This document shows positions 41,562 to 52,150 of a stretch of 64,000 bases of DNA, one piece after another (the stretch's first letter is position 1; every line of letters starts with the position of its first letter). Under the pieces are notes generated by a model. The model saw only the letters and a list, made by a program, of their open reading frames with translations, ran no database searches and was not told the DNA's origin. A program made the translations under genes and the position numbers. Origin of the DNA: Asterias rubens (lineage: Eukaryota > Echinodermata > Asteroidea > Forcipulatida > Asteriidae); NCBI RefSeq assembly GCF_902459465.1, contig NC_047063.1, positions 3,224,001-3,288,000 of the forward strand, in the 5' to 3' direction.

Positions 41562-44500
41562 ATGCCGTCATCTGATTCTCTGCCACTGCCACTGCCACTG
41601 CCACTGACCGAGACCCCTTTACCAAGGGAGTCGGGGAAACTGATCGCATCTAAGAGCCAAGATGTTACGATTCATCAGGATGGAGTGACTACAGTTGCTA
41701 ACATGGTGAGTAAGACATCCAATCAGGGGTTGTCTTAAAAACACTGGACATTATTGGTAATTGTTAAAGACCAGTGTTCTCACTTGGTGTATCTCAACAT
41801 ATGCATAAAATAACAAACCTGTGAAAATTTGAACTCAATTGGTCATCGAAGTTGCGAGATAATAATGAAAGAAAAAACACCCTGCCACACCAGGCTGTGT
41901 GCTTTCAGATGATTGATTTTGAGACCTCAAAATCTAATTCTGAGTTCTCAAAATCATATTCGTGGAAAACTACGTCTTTCTCGGAAACTACGTCACTTCA
42001 GAGGGAGCCGTGTCTCACAATGTTTTATACTTTCAACCTCTCCCTATTATTCGTTACCAATTGAGGTTTTATGCTGATAATTATTGTGAGTAATTACCAA
42101 TAGTGTATTCGGCTTGGGCTCCGACTCTGGCTCCGACTCTGGCTCCGACTCTGGCTCCGGGCTCCATCTGCTGATGTTCCAACCACTGCGTGCAAAATAC
42201 ACGCTGCTCCAAAAACGTAATGGGTCTGAAAGCCAAGCTGCATTTCCAGCGTCTCTCCATCTTCGCTTCTGTTTTTCTCCTCTCCTTTTTTTTAATTTCT
42301 TGGTTGCCATTGAGATAGTCTCGTGGTCCACTTGTTGCTTTTTTAGAGTACCCTAAATAAAAACTAGTAAATTTTATTTCATTATATTGACTATCCTAAC
42401 ATGCTTTTTTTGTCTCTCTCTTTTTTAACAGGTTTTAGAGAGTTTGAAGAAGAATGAGTACAGTATTAAGATGTGGAAACAACATGACCTGCATCCAAAG
42501 CAGATGACCAAAGAGACTGTCGATTGGTAAGTGGAATTCAAATGTCAATAGCTTGAAATAGATTGCAGACAGACAAAAAGGGCAACTACTAAGCTTTATT
42601 TCTATAAGATACTCTCCTGCCCAAGTGTCCCATGCCACAAAGTTTCACTTGAGATTGCTATGAAGACCAAGTCCAAAGTTCACAACAAGGTTCGAAATAA
42701 GCGGTCGCTCGGTCACCAAATGGAAGTGAAAATAGCGCCGGGCGAGTCAAAATCCTTCTTTTACTAGCCCGCTTGGCCAGTCTTATAACTGTTTCCTTAA
42801 TTTTCACAATAAATTAGGGTAAAGTTCTGGTTGACCGGCGATTGGAAAAAAAGTTGTAGAGTGTCATGGCCGAGTGTTTAAGAGCATCGCATTCAAGTTC
42901 TGGTGCTAAGTCACCAGAGTGTGGGTTCGAATCCCGGTCGTGACACTTGTGTCCTTGAGCAAGATACTTTACTATAATTGCTTCTCTTCACCCAGGGGTA
43001 TAAATGGGTACCTGCGAGGGTAGAGGTTGATATAGTGAATGAAAAATCTGTCGGAGCGCTACGGCAGCTCGGGGCTATATACTCCCTATTGAGAGCTGAG
43101 AAAGATTAAAGGAATGTTATTGGCCCAATGACCAGGGTACTAATGTAAAGCGCATTGATACGGTTATTGTAAAATGCGCTATATAAGAATTTGTTATTAT
43201 TTTTCCCCTTCACAAGTTATGGGGTTTCCATACTATACCAACGGAAGAAACACACAAACCAATGCTAGCCCAAAAGGTAAGGGCCGGTTAATTTGTGGTA
43301 GTCTGACCGAGGTTCCAGTATCAGCGATACAAATGTCCCAGTAAAAACCAATGTAACCAATGCTTGCCTATAAGGTATGGTACACTGTAGAAGTCTTTGG
43401 TACCTGGGGTCGATTTCACAAAACTCTTCCTAACTTAGGACTAGTCCTAGGCAATGCTAAGAGATAGGACTAGTCCTAAGTTAGGATGAGTTACTTAAGA
43501 CCAGTCCTATCTCTTAGCATTGCCTAGGACTAGTCCTAAGTTAGGAAGTGTTTGTGAAATTGCCAGCTTGGAAGGTATTGTATTTTGCAGCAGACTGTTG
43601 TCCCCGTGTCAGCTGTCCTCACAAAAGAAACCCAATGCTAGCCTGGAAGGTATGGTCACATTGTTGCAGTCTGTCGTGTAACTACTGTTTAAAACAAAAT
43701 TCAATTGAATTTTTCTCAGAAATGTTTTTGAAAGGGAAAATAAATTGAGGAGTTTTTATTTTGTTGTCGAAGCAACCGTCAAACCTAAGACTCTGCTTAC
43801 TCAAAAGCATGTTGAACTTAATTGATAGATTTGTATTTTATTATTTTGTCGTTCAGGATCTTTGTAGTAGACACATTGAATTTTTCCTTCTGGAGTGAGA
43901 CAAATGATAAGAGATTCTTAGTGGATTACCAGGGGGAAAAGCACAGCGGCTACTGGGCCTTGTGCGCTGCTATCAATAGAGCCCTTGATGTAAGTATTTG
44001 TTTAATACTGGGCCCAATTTCATAGAGCTGCTTAAGCACAAAACTTTGCTTAAGCAAAAAATTCATTGCTTAGTAAAATCAGATTACCGGCCAAGATACC
44101 ACTCAATTGTTATGCTTAGTAAACACCAGCTAAGTACTAATCATAAGCAATGTATATGGCATGAAATTTTGGCCAGTAACTTAAAATAAGCGAGCTATTT
44201 TCGTGCTTAAGCAAATTTTTTGCTTAAGCAGCTCTATGAAATTGGCCCCAGGTCTCAATGATCTAACATTTTCTTTAGGACTCTTATGTCCAACAGCCAC
44301 AATCGTGGGCACATGTTTTCATTAGGCCTGTGGCCGATCCACTCTGCGCACCCTCCCAAATATGGTAACGCGCAAAAGAGTCGGAGAGCAACTTTTCCCT
44401 TCTCATTCATCTTTCATCTTGTGATATTATGAACTGTATTCAGTTTAGGGTGACCATACAAAAATATGATTTACTTGAAATGGAATCGCGCCAAAATACG

Positions 44501-47500
44501 TCCCAAACGTCCTACAAGCGTTCGTGTACACAAAGTAATCACATCCCTGCCAGGGGTTAGTGATGAGAGGTATTAATAATAACAAATAACCGTATTTATA
44601 ACGCGCCTTTTGCCAAAGGATACAAAGCGCCAGGTATTATTACTGCAAGGAGTGGGGCGAATTTTGAGATATAAGAGTAAGACCTAATCCTTAAGCACCA
44701 TGTAATGGTTTACAAGGTGCTGTGGCGCAATATGCTGCCAATCCAGCCAGGAACACCAGAGTGAACCCCTTCTCTTTTCGATAAGTGCACTGGGTTCTTT
44801 TACATGCGTTTACACAACACATGGGACCAACAGCTTTACGTCCCATCCGAAAGACGAAGCAATGGTTATGTGTCTTGCTTAAGTGTCACGGCTGGGGATT
44901 CGAACCCACACTCTGCTGATCAGAAACACCAGAGTTTGAATTCGGTGCTCTTAACCGCTCGGCCACGATACTTATTGAAAGGGTGGGCAGCCTATGGTAG
45001 CGAGGCTGGAAGGTCTACCTGTATTGAGGACTGATTTCAATCTTGGTCTTGAATGCCTTGGTCTAGCTCTTGGATTTTCATGTCTACACTACAATGCTGC
45101 CTAACACAGTGCGCTTAACACAGTTATTCTCTTTGTAGGTCTTGATTGATTTTAAGTTTTTTTTTATAAAGTACATATTACTAGTCATGTGTCATGGCCG
45201 ACTTGTTTCAAGCATCGAATTGAAGTTCTGCTGGTTATTAAAGTCATTGGAGTGTGGGTTTGAATCTCGGTCATGACATTTGTTTCCTTTAAAATCAAGA
45301 TACTTTACTATTATTGCTTCTCTTCACCCGGGGTATAAATGGGTACCTATGGGTAGAGGTTGATATTGTGTATGAAAAAGCCTTTGGAGTGCTACGGTTG
45401 CCTAGGTTGTATACTCCCCAGGGTGCTGAGAAAGATTAAAGGTGGCCCAATGACCAGGGCACTAAAGCAAAGCGCATTGAGACTGTTATTGTGAAATTTG
45501 TTATGTAAGAACCAGATATTATTATTATAGTATCTTGTCCATCAAACAGGAAGACATCCCGATCACTTCCGCCTCTTACTTCTCCTGTATGACCATGAAG
45601 CAACTACGCCACATCTTCCGCTCATCAACAGACACCGATATCCCACTGTTAGAGAAGAGATTAAAGCATCTTCATGAGGCAGGCAAAGTACTACTGGAGG
45701 TAGGTCACGCAAACTTGAAGAAAGTCAACCACAGTCCTTTTAACATCATTGAAGCTTCCCCTTGGTTAATGTTGATGTGAACACATATCCTTTTTGTTTG
45801 TTCAAAGCAAATTATTAAAAAAGTCACTTAATATTTGAAATAAAAACAATCGCATCCCCTTAAGGCTGCCGCTTTCCAGTTTGTAAACGTGGGTGTGATC
45901 TCTGGCTAGGCGGCAGTTAAAGGTTGCCTGGCTTCTGACTTCCCCCTCCCCTCTCCGAGCAAAGATATTAACAGAATAGGGAGACTGCCAACATAGCTGA
46001 GTTGGTAGAGCAACAGCCCGGGGGTTGTTGGTTCAAGTCCCACTCAAGTAAAGTTTGTCTTTGTTCAACCCCAAGCTTAAAAAAACAACTATTACTTTTG
46101 GTGCACTCTCCTGCAAACTGGCTCGTTAAAAAAAAAAAAAAAGCCACAGTCTCCTGTGGAGACACTGTGTGGACTTAGTCCACAGTACACAAGCCATATG
46201 GACCCAAACTGGAATAAATTTCCAAATCACATCATAAGCACAACATCCTTCAACACATTCAAGACTCTTCTGAAAGCCCACTTGTTTCAAGAGGACTACC
46301 ATATTATACTTATTTATTTCTTCTGTGCCTCATCACCTTTTATCAAACCTTTGATTTTTTTGGACTTTATAAATTATTTATGATTTATTTATTTAGTTAT
46401 TTATGATTGATTGCTTGATTAAAGAAACTTATGTACTCAATTCTGGCATAGAAATTAAAGTTCTTTGTGGCATTCTGTGTGGTACCTGTGTATAGTAGTG
46501 AAGGTTGAAATTTTCAAGGAATCTCTTACACTTTTTTCTTCCCACAGAAATTTGAGGGTTCTTTCGCCAACTGCATCTCCCAATGTGGTCAGAGTGCATC
46601 AAAGTTACTGCAGCTAGTCACAGAAAACTTCCCCTCGTACCGAGATGTGGCTACCATTGACGGGGCCCCAGGTAAGAGTTTAAGTCTCTGTTCACGGACA
46701 ATATGTCTTCTGCATTCACGTACAAACATGCTTCTTTCCTTCGCTTCTTTTGTCATTCTTATTGAAAGAATTCTTTGAAATGTACCCAACCAGTTCCCCT
46801 TAGTAGTTTACTTGATACACAAATAACGAGGTACATAAAAAAACCTGTATTTGTTGTCTCTTGACAGTGTCGCTATACAAGAGAGCGCAGATACTCATTG
46901 CTGATATATGGGCATGCTTTGAAGGTCAGGGGTTCGGAAACTTCACCGATATCAAGGTTTTGACCATGTTTGCAGATTACAGGTAAGAAATAGTATATAC
47001 AAAGCAGAAAAGAAAACAGGATTTAACTTCATTTGGAGTGACATCCCCGAGTGGCTTATGTGGTGTTTAGGCTTTAACCACTGAGACACTTAGACATGTT
47101 TGATTGGACTGGTTCATGATGATACGTTTATTATTGTTATTGGTCAGACATCTTGGATTGCAACTAATAGACTTAACAACTACAGTCAATAGAGGGCGGT
47201 ACAAACATGATTGCAGCCAGACGAGGCGAGAAGATCACAAAGCGAAACATTTCTCACTTCAAAAGGATCCCATCCTCGTCGCCAAAATGTGGTGTTTAGG
47301 CTTTAACCACTGAGACACTTGGACATGTTTGATTGGACTGGTTCATGATGATACGTTTATTATTGTTATTGGTCAGACATCTTGGATTGCAACTAATAGA
47401 CTTAACAACTACAGTCAATAGAGGGCGGTACAACAACTCTACAGCTTAGTGCATCGGACATTGTTCTGAAGTTTCCCTTTATGTTTAAACTCATTTTCAT

Positions 47501-49294
47501 GTATGGTAATGTGGGTCTTTTTCGAAACACTGGTTCGGGCTTTGCTTGGGCGTGGGCTCTGTCGGCCTATTCAAAGCCCCATAAGAGAGGCACTGAAATA
47601 ACTTTAACTGTGTACATGTAACTATTTTTTACAAAGTGCCTCAGAATGCCTCACTTTCACTGTTTTCTTTTTCTTTTACAGAGTGCCTCAGGTGTTAAAT
47701 TACTTCGGAGTGTTGAAGTATTCTGCTAATCTTCGAGAGATTCTCGAGTCGGGTCGTCTCTTCACTCCGGGTGAAAGGTTAGAGGTCGAGATCAGAGGTT
47801 GCTCTATCTGGTCTGTTGAGGTAAGAGTTTCAACAATAATAATAATAATATGAAGCATTTTATATAGCGCTCTACGGAGAACAGAGCGCTTTACATGAGA
47901 CTATAACAACAAAAGAAAAACAAACAAACTAGGATGGGTGGGGAAAAAGAAATGTCTTGAGGAGGCTTTTAGAAAGAGTCTGCTGTGGTCGAAAAAATTA
48001 GGACATTAAGTTTGCATTTGTTTACCATTGGTCATTATGGTCGTGACACTTGTGTCCCTGAGCAAGATACTTTTACTATAACTGCTTCTCTTCACCCAGG
48101 GGTATAAATGTGTACCTGCGAGGGTAGAGGTTGATATTGTGTATGAAAAAGCCACAAGCGCCTCACAGGCAGCTCAGGGGTGTATACTCCCCAGGGAGCT
48201 GAGAAACATTACAGGGATGTTATTGGCCCTATGACCAGGGCACTTATGTAAAGAGCATTGATACGGTTATTGTGATTTGCGCTTTATAAGAAATTGTTAT
48301 CATTATTATTATGTTTGCTAAGCATTTTGCAATGCCTACTTCTATTTTCTCATTTTGTTTATGGTTGTAACCCTCTAATGTTTGCACTGAATATGCTGTG
48401 CTTTTTGTGGCATGTTGTGGCCGGATGGTTTAAGGGTCATGTCTCAAGGCAACCTAATAGAAGAAAAGCATTCACATTTAAATATTCACATATTGGTTAA
48501 AACTGTACATTGTAACTTTCTGTTTGTAGCTTTGTCCACATGTGCGACACTGGATGCATGCAGTTTGATTGTATTAAAAATTGGATCCACTGTATTCCAT
48601 TTTGTGTTTGTTTGTGAACAATATTTCACAGTAATTTATCAATTTTTTCCAGCACTGATTTTGTGTGTGTGTAGTCACCGAGTGTTTTGGGGTGTTTGTT
48701 GGTTTGTTTGTTGGGGTGTTTGTTTGTTTGTTTGTTTGTTTGTTTACTATGGAAATGTACAACCCAAGATACAGGTAACATGTAATTTCCATCAGATTAT
48801 AAACAAAACACAGCACATAACATAGGCCTACATTTCATAAATAGCTGTTCTTTCTAATTTTCTCTAAACTTCCATCTATTTCGGAAAAACAGTACAAATT
48901 AGTATTTAGTAGCTATAAAAAGTCTGCAAATATACCTATACAAATGTAGTTTTTAGCTCTGTACTTTTTTTGCTTGTTTTAATTTTGTATTAGTATTATG
49001 CCTGATTGTAGTGAGCCTAAGTTTAATTAATTTTGTGCATGCTTCAATTAAAATTGGGTTTTAACTTCACTTTTCAGGTTTTTTTTTTGACCATTTAAAA
49101 AGTAAAACTTTATTTCTTCCTCATCGCAGTTAATCCATGAAGAATTGCAGAGACTGATGGACGAGGAGGGCGCCCTCTCTGACCTGTCTCTGAATAGTAT
49201 AATCATTGACTTCTACCTATGGGACTACTCTAAAGATCACTGGCAGGAAATGAAGCATCTACCCATCCATAGAATCAGAAGCACATTCTATTGA
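41562..49294 (+). CDS. QNG1: Queuosine 5'-phosphate N-glycosylase/hydrolase
   Basis: QNG1 (C9orf64, DUF2419) releases queuine from queuosine 5'-monophosphate so that diet- or turnover-derived queuine can be reinserted at tRNA position 34. Exons 41562-41705, 42432-42526, 43857-43989, 45550-45699, 46548-46671, 46868-46982, 47682-47820 and 49130-49294 keep frame and encode 354 residues (human 341). Family blocks include [79 protein letters not shown]-like [27 protein letters not shown] and [20 protein letters not shown] with HRIRSTFY at the end. The ATG has an excellent CCACCATG context. Exon 1 encodes a Leu-Pro repeat from a hexamer microsatellite. Part of the terminal exon is duplicated downstream. 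Confidence 0.95.
41574..41607 (+). repeat. Coding hexamer microsatellite in QNG1 exon 1
   Basis: Tandem CTGCCA units, about five, encode alternating Leu-Pro near residues 7-15. Unit length is a multiple of three, so length changes would keep frame. Confidence 0.9.
41735..42106 (+). mobile_element. MITE family T1 copy, right end lost
   Basis: TTAAAAACACTGGACATTAT on the left; the right end breaks after ACCAATAGTGT. A 12-bp GACTCTGGCTCC repeat (42117-42160) follows. Confidence 0.75.
42117..42160. repeat. 12-bp tandem repeat
   Basis: GGCTCCGACTCT repeated about 3.5 times in QNG1 intron 1. A related GGCTCTGGCTCC run follows the T1 copy at 4590-4630. Confidence 0.85.
42857..43201 (+). mobile_element. 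SINE type A, full length
   Basis: Head TGGCCGAGTG and GGTTCGAATCCCGGTCGTGA, body GTATAAATGGGTACCTGCGA, ATGACCAGGG, GCGCTATATAAGAATTTG. Close to the 5868 copy. Confidence 0.85.
43240..43690. repeat. Degenerate ~110-bp repeat interrupted by fold-back
   Basis: AACCAATGCTAGCC with AAGGTA and a GTAGTCTG/GCAGTCTG motif recurs about every 110 bp (near 43258, 43360, 43560 and 43630). The fold-back at 43412 sits in the middle. Confidence 0.5.
43412..43561. mobile_element. 150-bp fold-back element
   Basis: ATTTCACAAAACTCTTCC pairs with AAGTGTTTGTGAAAT, and CTAGGCAATGCTAAGAGATA with TATCTCTTAGCATTGCC. Short GGACTAGTCC palindromes recur within each arm. Probably a non-autonomous fold-back transposon. 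Confidence 0.75.
44009..44250. mobile_element. MITE family T2, complete
   Basis: Inverted termini TGGGCCCAATTTCATAGAGC and GCTCTATGAAATTGGCCCCA, each followed by TGCTTAAGCA. Starts 19 nt after the donor of QNG1 exon 3. A nested copy is inside 34447-34942. Confidence 0.8.
44572..44975 (-). mobile_element. SINE type B, reverse, full length
   Basis: Tail AATAATAACAAATAACCG, then CAAGGTGCTGTGGCGCAATA, AAGTGCACTGGGTTCTTTTA, GATTCGAACCCACACTCTGC and CCGCTCGGCCACGATAC for the head. Confidence 0.8.
45188..45527 (+). mobile_element. SINE type A, diverged
   Basis: GTGTCATGGCCGACTTG, GGAGTGTGGGTTTGAATC, GTATAAATGGGTACC, AATGACCAGGGCACTAAAG and an ATT tail. It ends 20 bp before QNG1 exon 4. Confidence 0.75.
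45895..46080 (+). mobile_element. SINE type D copy
   Basis: GTGATCTCTGGCTAGGCGGC, AAAGATATTAACAGAATAGG, then a tRNA-like head CTGAGTTGGTAGAGCAACAG with GGTTCAAGTCCCACTC. The head is well preserved but lacks a full acceptor stem, so it is not called a tRNA gene. Confidence 0.65.
46185..46430 (+). pseudogene. LINE 3' fragment (reverse-transcriptase tail)
   Basis: A frame reading [27 protein letters not shown] resembles the conserved C-terminal end of non-LTR retrotransposon ORF2 proteins (W-N-x-hydrophobic-P, then FK-x-x-LKxxLF). Only about 35 residues remain, followed by TTTA-rich DNA. Family not assigned. Confidence 0.5.
47059..47433. repeat. Direct duplication in QNG1 intron 6
   Basis: 47059-47204 and 47288-47433 (146 bp, offset 229) are almost identical, beginning TGTGGTGTTTAGGC and ending GAGGGCGGTACAA. 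One difference noted is TTAGACATG against TTGGACATG. Confidence 0.9.
47834..48312 (+). mobile_element. SINE fragments incl. 5'-truncated SINE A
   Basis: 47834-47905 holds an AAT tail with TATATAGCGCTCTACGG and GCGCTTTACATG (reverse SINE-like). 48036-48312 is a plus SINE A lacking its A box but with GTCGTGACACTTGTGTCCCT, ATGACCAGGGCACTTATG and an ATT tail. Confidence 0.7.
48706..48745. repeat. (TTTG)n tract
   Basis: Eight or so TTTG units with GGTT/GGGG variants in QNG1 intron 7. Confidence 0.9.
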
Positions 49295-49350
49295 GACTCG
49301 ACCAGGGACTCCAGTTGGACTCGAACCTTTCTACGGGCCTAAACAGCAGA

Positions 49351-49516
49351 CACTGATGGACGAGGAGGGCGCCCTCTCTGACCTGTCTCTGAATAGTATA
49401 ATCATTGACTTCTACCTATGGGACTACTCTAAAGATCACTGGCAGGAAATGAAGCATCTACCTATCCATAGAATCAGAAGCACATTCTATTGAGACTCGA
49501 CCAGGGACTCTAGTAG
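49351..49516 (+). pseudogene. Duplicate of QNG1 terminal exon
   Basis: A second copy of the last coding exon from ACTGATGGACGAGG through the stop codon and about 25 nt of 3' UTR lies 199 bp downstream of the original. I see one difference in the coding part, CCC against CCT (both Pro), plus a few in the flanks. The frame is open to the same TGA. It begins with CAGCAG, so a cryptic acceptor is possible, but no upstream pyrimidine tract is evident. Confidence 0.9.
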
Positions 49517-49718
49517 GAATCAAATGTTTTCCAAGAACAAATCTGAACAGCATCTTCATCTTTGATGAAAATCAGGAAGTTTTTTCTACATCTTTCATAA
49601 GCAAGATTCAGATTGAAAAATCTTAAAAATCTATGGGAAAGAGTTGAAGGGGCACCAAGGCCTTGACCATTGCTATGAGGTGCACTCCACCCATCAGGAG
49701 AACATTCTATTGAAACTT

Positions 49719-50104
49719 TTAAAGACACTGGACACTATTGGTAGTTGTCAAAGAACAGTCTTCCCACTTGGTAAATCTCACATATGCATAAAATTACAAA
49801 CCTGTATAAATTTGAGCTAAACTGGTCGTCGAACTTGCGAGGTAATAATGAAAGAAAAAACACCCTTGTCACACAAAGTTGTGTGCTTTCAGATGCTTGA
49901 GTTCAAGACCTCAAATTCTAATTCTGAGGTCTCAAAATGAAATTAGTTGAAAGTTACTTCTTTCTCGAAAACTGCGTCTTTTCAGAGGGAGCCGTTTCTT
50001 ACAATGTTTTATACTCTCAACCTCTCCCAATTACTCGTTACCAAATAAGGTTTTATGCCATGTATGATTTTTTAGTAATTACCAATAGTGTCCACTACTT
50101 TTAA
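49719..50104 (+). mobile_element. MITE family T1 copy, complete
   Basis: TTAA at 49719-49722 and 50101-50104 with AGACACTGGACACTATTGG and CCAATAGTGTCCACTACTT. Hairpin arms partly mutated. Confidence 0.85.
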
Positions 50105-50136
50105 AGGATTTAGTCAAAAGCATTATATTATATAAC

Positions 50137-50225
50137 TTGGTTTGCGGTAACACTATGTATACATACTTGCCAGGTACATGTTCTTTTGGCAAACACACAC
50201 ACGGTGTTACCGCAAACCAAATTGT
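50137..50225. repeat. Inverted repeat element
   Basis: TTGGTTTGCGGTAACAC on the left mirrors GTGTTACCGCAAACCAA on the right, 17 bp perfect, around an 89-bp element. The right arm plus flank also occurs at 12186-12265. Confidence 0.75.
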
Positions 50226-50512
50226 TACCTCCCCATGCAATACCTCAAATCCGATTATCAATTTTATTTTTACTTATAGGCCTATGTATTAAATATTATT
50301 ATTTATTTATTGTTAATAGTTTAAGGTTAAACAAAGAAGGATTGACTCGTCAATATTTTGTGTGTTCTTTTCTCAGTTTATAACTCTGTCATTCGCCAAT
50401 AGCTTCTGAACGCATGCTAGAATGTAATAAGCAAATTGCGTGTTAGATTTGAATAATTGTCTGGTGCAATGACATGCTTGATCACAATTTACCTTTTAAT
50501 AAACAACTTAAG

Positions 50513-51208
50513 GGTGTCTTGGCCGAGTGGGTAAGAGCACTAAACTCAAGCTCTGTTGAGTCTGTTCAGAAGAGTGTGGGTTCGAATCCCGGTTGTGACA
50601 CTTGGGGTGTCGTGGCTGAGTGGATAAGAGCACCGAATTCAAGCTCTGGTGATTCTGTTCAGTGTTCAGCAGAGTGTGGGCTCGAATCTTGGTCGTGACA
50701 CTTGTGTCCTTGAGCAAGGGTTTCACTATAATTGCTTCTCTCCACCCAGGGGTAAATGGGTACCTGTGAGGGCAAAGTTGGTTCTTGTGATTGATTGTAG
50801 TCATGATTGCGCTACATATTTGGCGGCACAGGCTGTATACTCCCCAGGGAGCTGAGATGCTTTAAGGAATGATTTAAGGCCCAGTGAACAGGGATAATAA
50901 TGTTGAAGCGTCACTGTGTGACGGACCTGAGCGCTGTTATTATTATTATTTACGTATGTCCCTGAGGAAGACACTTAACTATACCTGCTTCTCTCCACCC
51001 AGGGGTAAATGGGTACCTGTAATGGCAGAGATGGTTCTTGTGAATGATTTAGTCAAGTAGCGCATATTTGTTTCAGGGGGGCTGTATACTCCCAAGGAGC
51101 TGAGATGGTTTAAGGAATTATTTAAGGCCCAGTGACCAGGGGTAATAATTTGAAGAGCTTTGGGACACCCTTCGGTTGTGAAAAAGCGCTTTATAAAAAC
51201 TTATTATT
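50513..51208 (+). mobile_element. SINE type A with double head, followed by a truncated copy
   Basis: Two heads with a 93-bp period (GTCTTGGCCGAGTGGGTAAG, then GTCGTGGCTGAGTGGATAAG), one body ending in ATT repeats at 50951, then a headless second body (50952-51208: TGCTTCTCTCCACCCAGGGG, GGGTACCTG, GAGCTGAGATGG, AGCGCTTTATAAAAA). Confidence 0.8.
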
Positions 51209-51538
51209 AAAAATAACGCCCATACACAAACCCGAATGGATGTGTATGGTACCAGGGTTGGCTCATCTGGAGGTTGCAATGCAAAGCCTCGCCTCAAACG
51301 ATTTGACATGTCATTGTCTCTATAGTCTGTGGAATCGTAAGCGTTACATTGTGACTAAGCAAGTCATTGTACCATACAATATTTCACCAAGGATCAAAGC
51401 ACATGGAAGAAGCTTGTGTTCTGTCCCACACCAAGTAAATGGTGATGATGAATGTTAAAATATTTTCTGGTTTTTCTTTTGTTTCTTTTCTCGGGCATTT
51501 TTTAGTGCATTGTATTATAGTTCATGAGTTAGTGCATT

Positions 51539-52150
51539 TTAAAGGGAAACATTGTCTCTGGATTGGGTCGCTTTGGGCAACAAAAAGCATTTGTTATGAA
51601 ATGAAAATGGATGGAAAGATATGTTTTAAATGTGTATGCCAGTAATGATCCACTCAAAGATACCTTACACCTGTATGGTTTCCTTTTACTTTGTGAACTT
51701 ATTAAATGTAACGGTCCTTTGTTCTGTGGAACCAAATTTACTCCACAAAACGGTGAGCCGTGTTAGTTCATGAAATGGAAGGATCGAAAACCACACAATT
51801 TTGAGGTAATTTCTCAGGTCAAAATTCCAGTTGAACCTAGTTAACTGGGGTCAACTGGTTCAACTGGATAGTGATCAAACTCGTCCATTTTCCATATTAA
51901 CCAACTGGTTTGGACTAGGTTTAACTGTGTTCAACTAGGTTGAAATTATAAACCAGTTGGTCTCTGTCCATTTTCCATATTAAACCAACTGGTTTTAACT
52001 GTGTTTAACTAGTTTATCAACTGGTTTCAACTAGTTCCAGTTAAACCCAGTTTAACTAGGTTCAACTGGAATTTCGACCTGGGTTGTGTGAATCATTATA
52101 AATTCTATGCTTAAAACATCTTCATTTCATAACAAACTTTGTTATAGCCC
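51539..52150. mobile_element. T4-like fold-back with a second fold-back inside
   Basis: AAAGGGAAACATTGTC, TTTGTTATGAAATGAAAATG and AAACCACACAATTTTGAGG follow the T4 order seen at 13785. The element breaks at about 51815 and resumes at 52082 (TTGTGTGAATCATTATA, CATAACAAACTTTGTTA). The insert 51815-52081 has termini CAGGTCAAAATTCCAGTTGA and TCAACTGGAATTTCGACCTG, and a CCAACTGGTTT-rich interior. Confidence 0.65.

Noticed and set aside
42047-42331. Frame encoding a Pro-Glu-Ser-Glu repeat
   Set aside because: Arises from the 12-bp intronic repeat next to a MITE in QNG1 intron 1; no splice context.
45985-46060. Candidate tRNA gene (GTTGGTAGAGC with GGTTCAAGTCC)
   Set aside because: A and B boxes are good but the acceptor stem does not close, and the same head is joined to a SINE body elsewhere.
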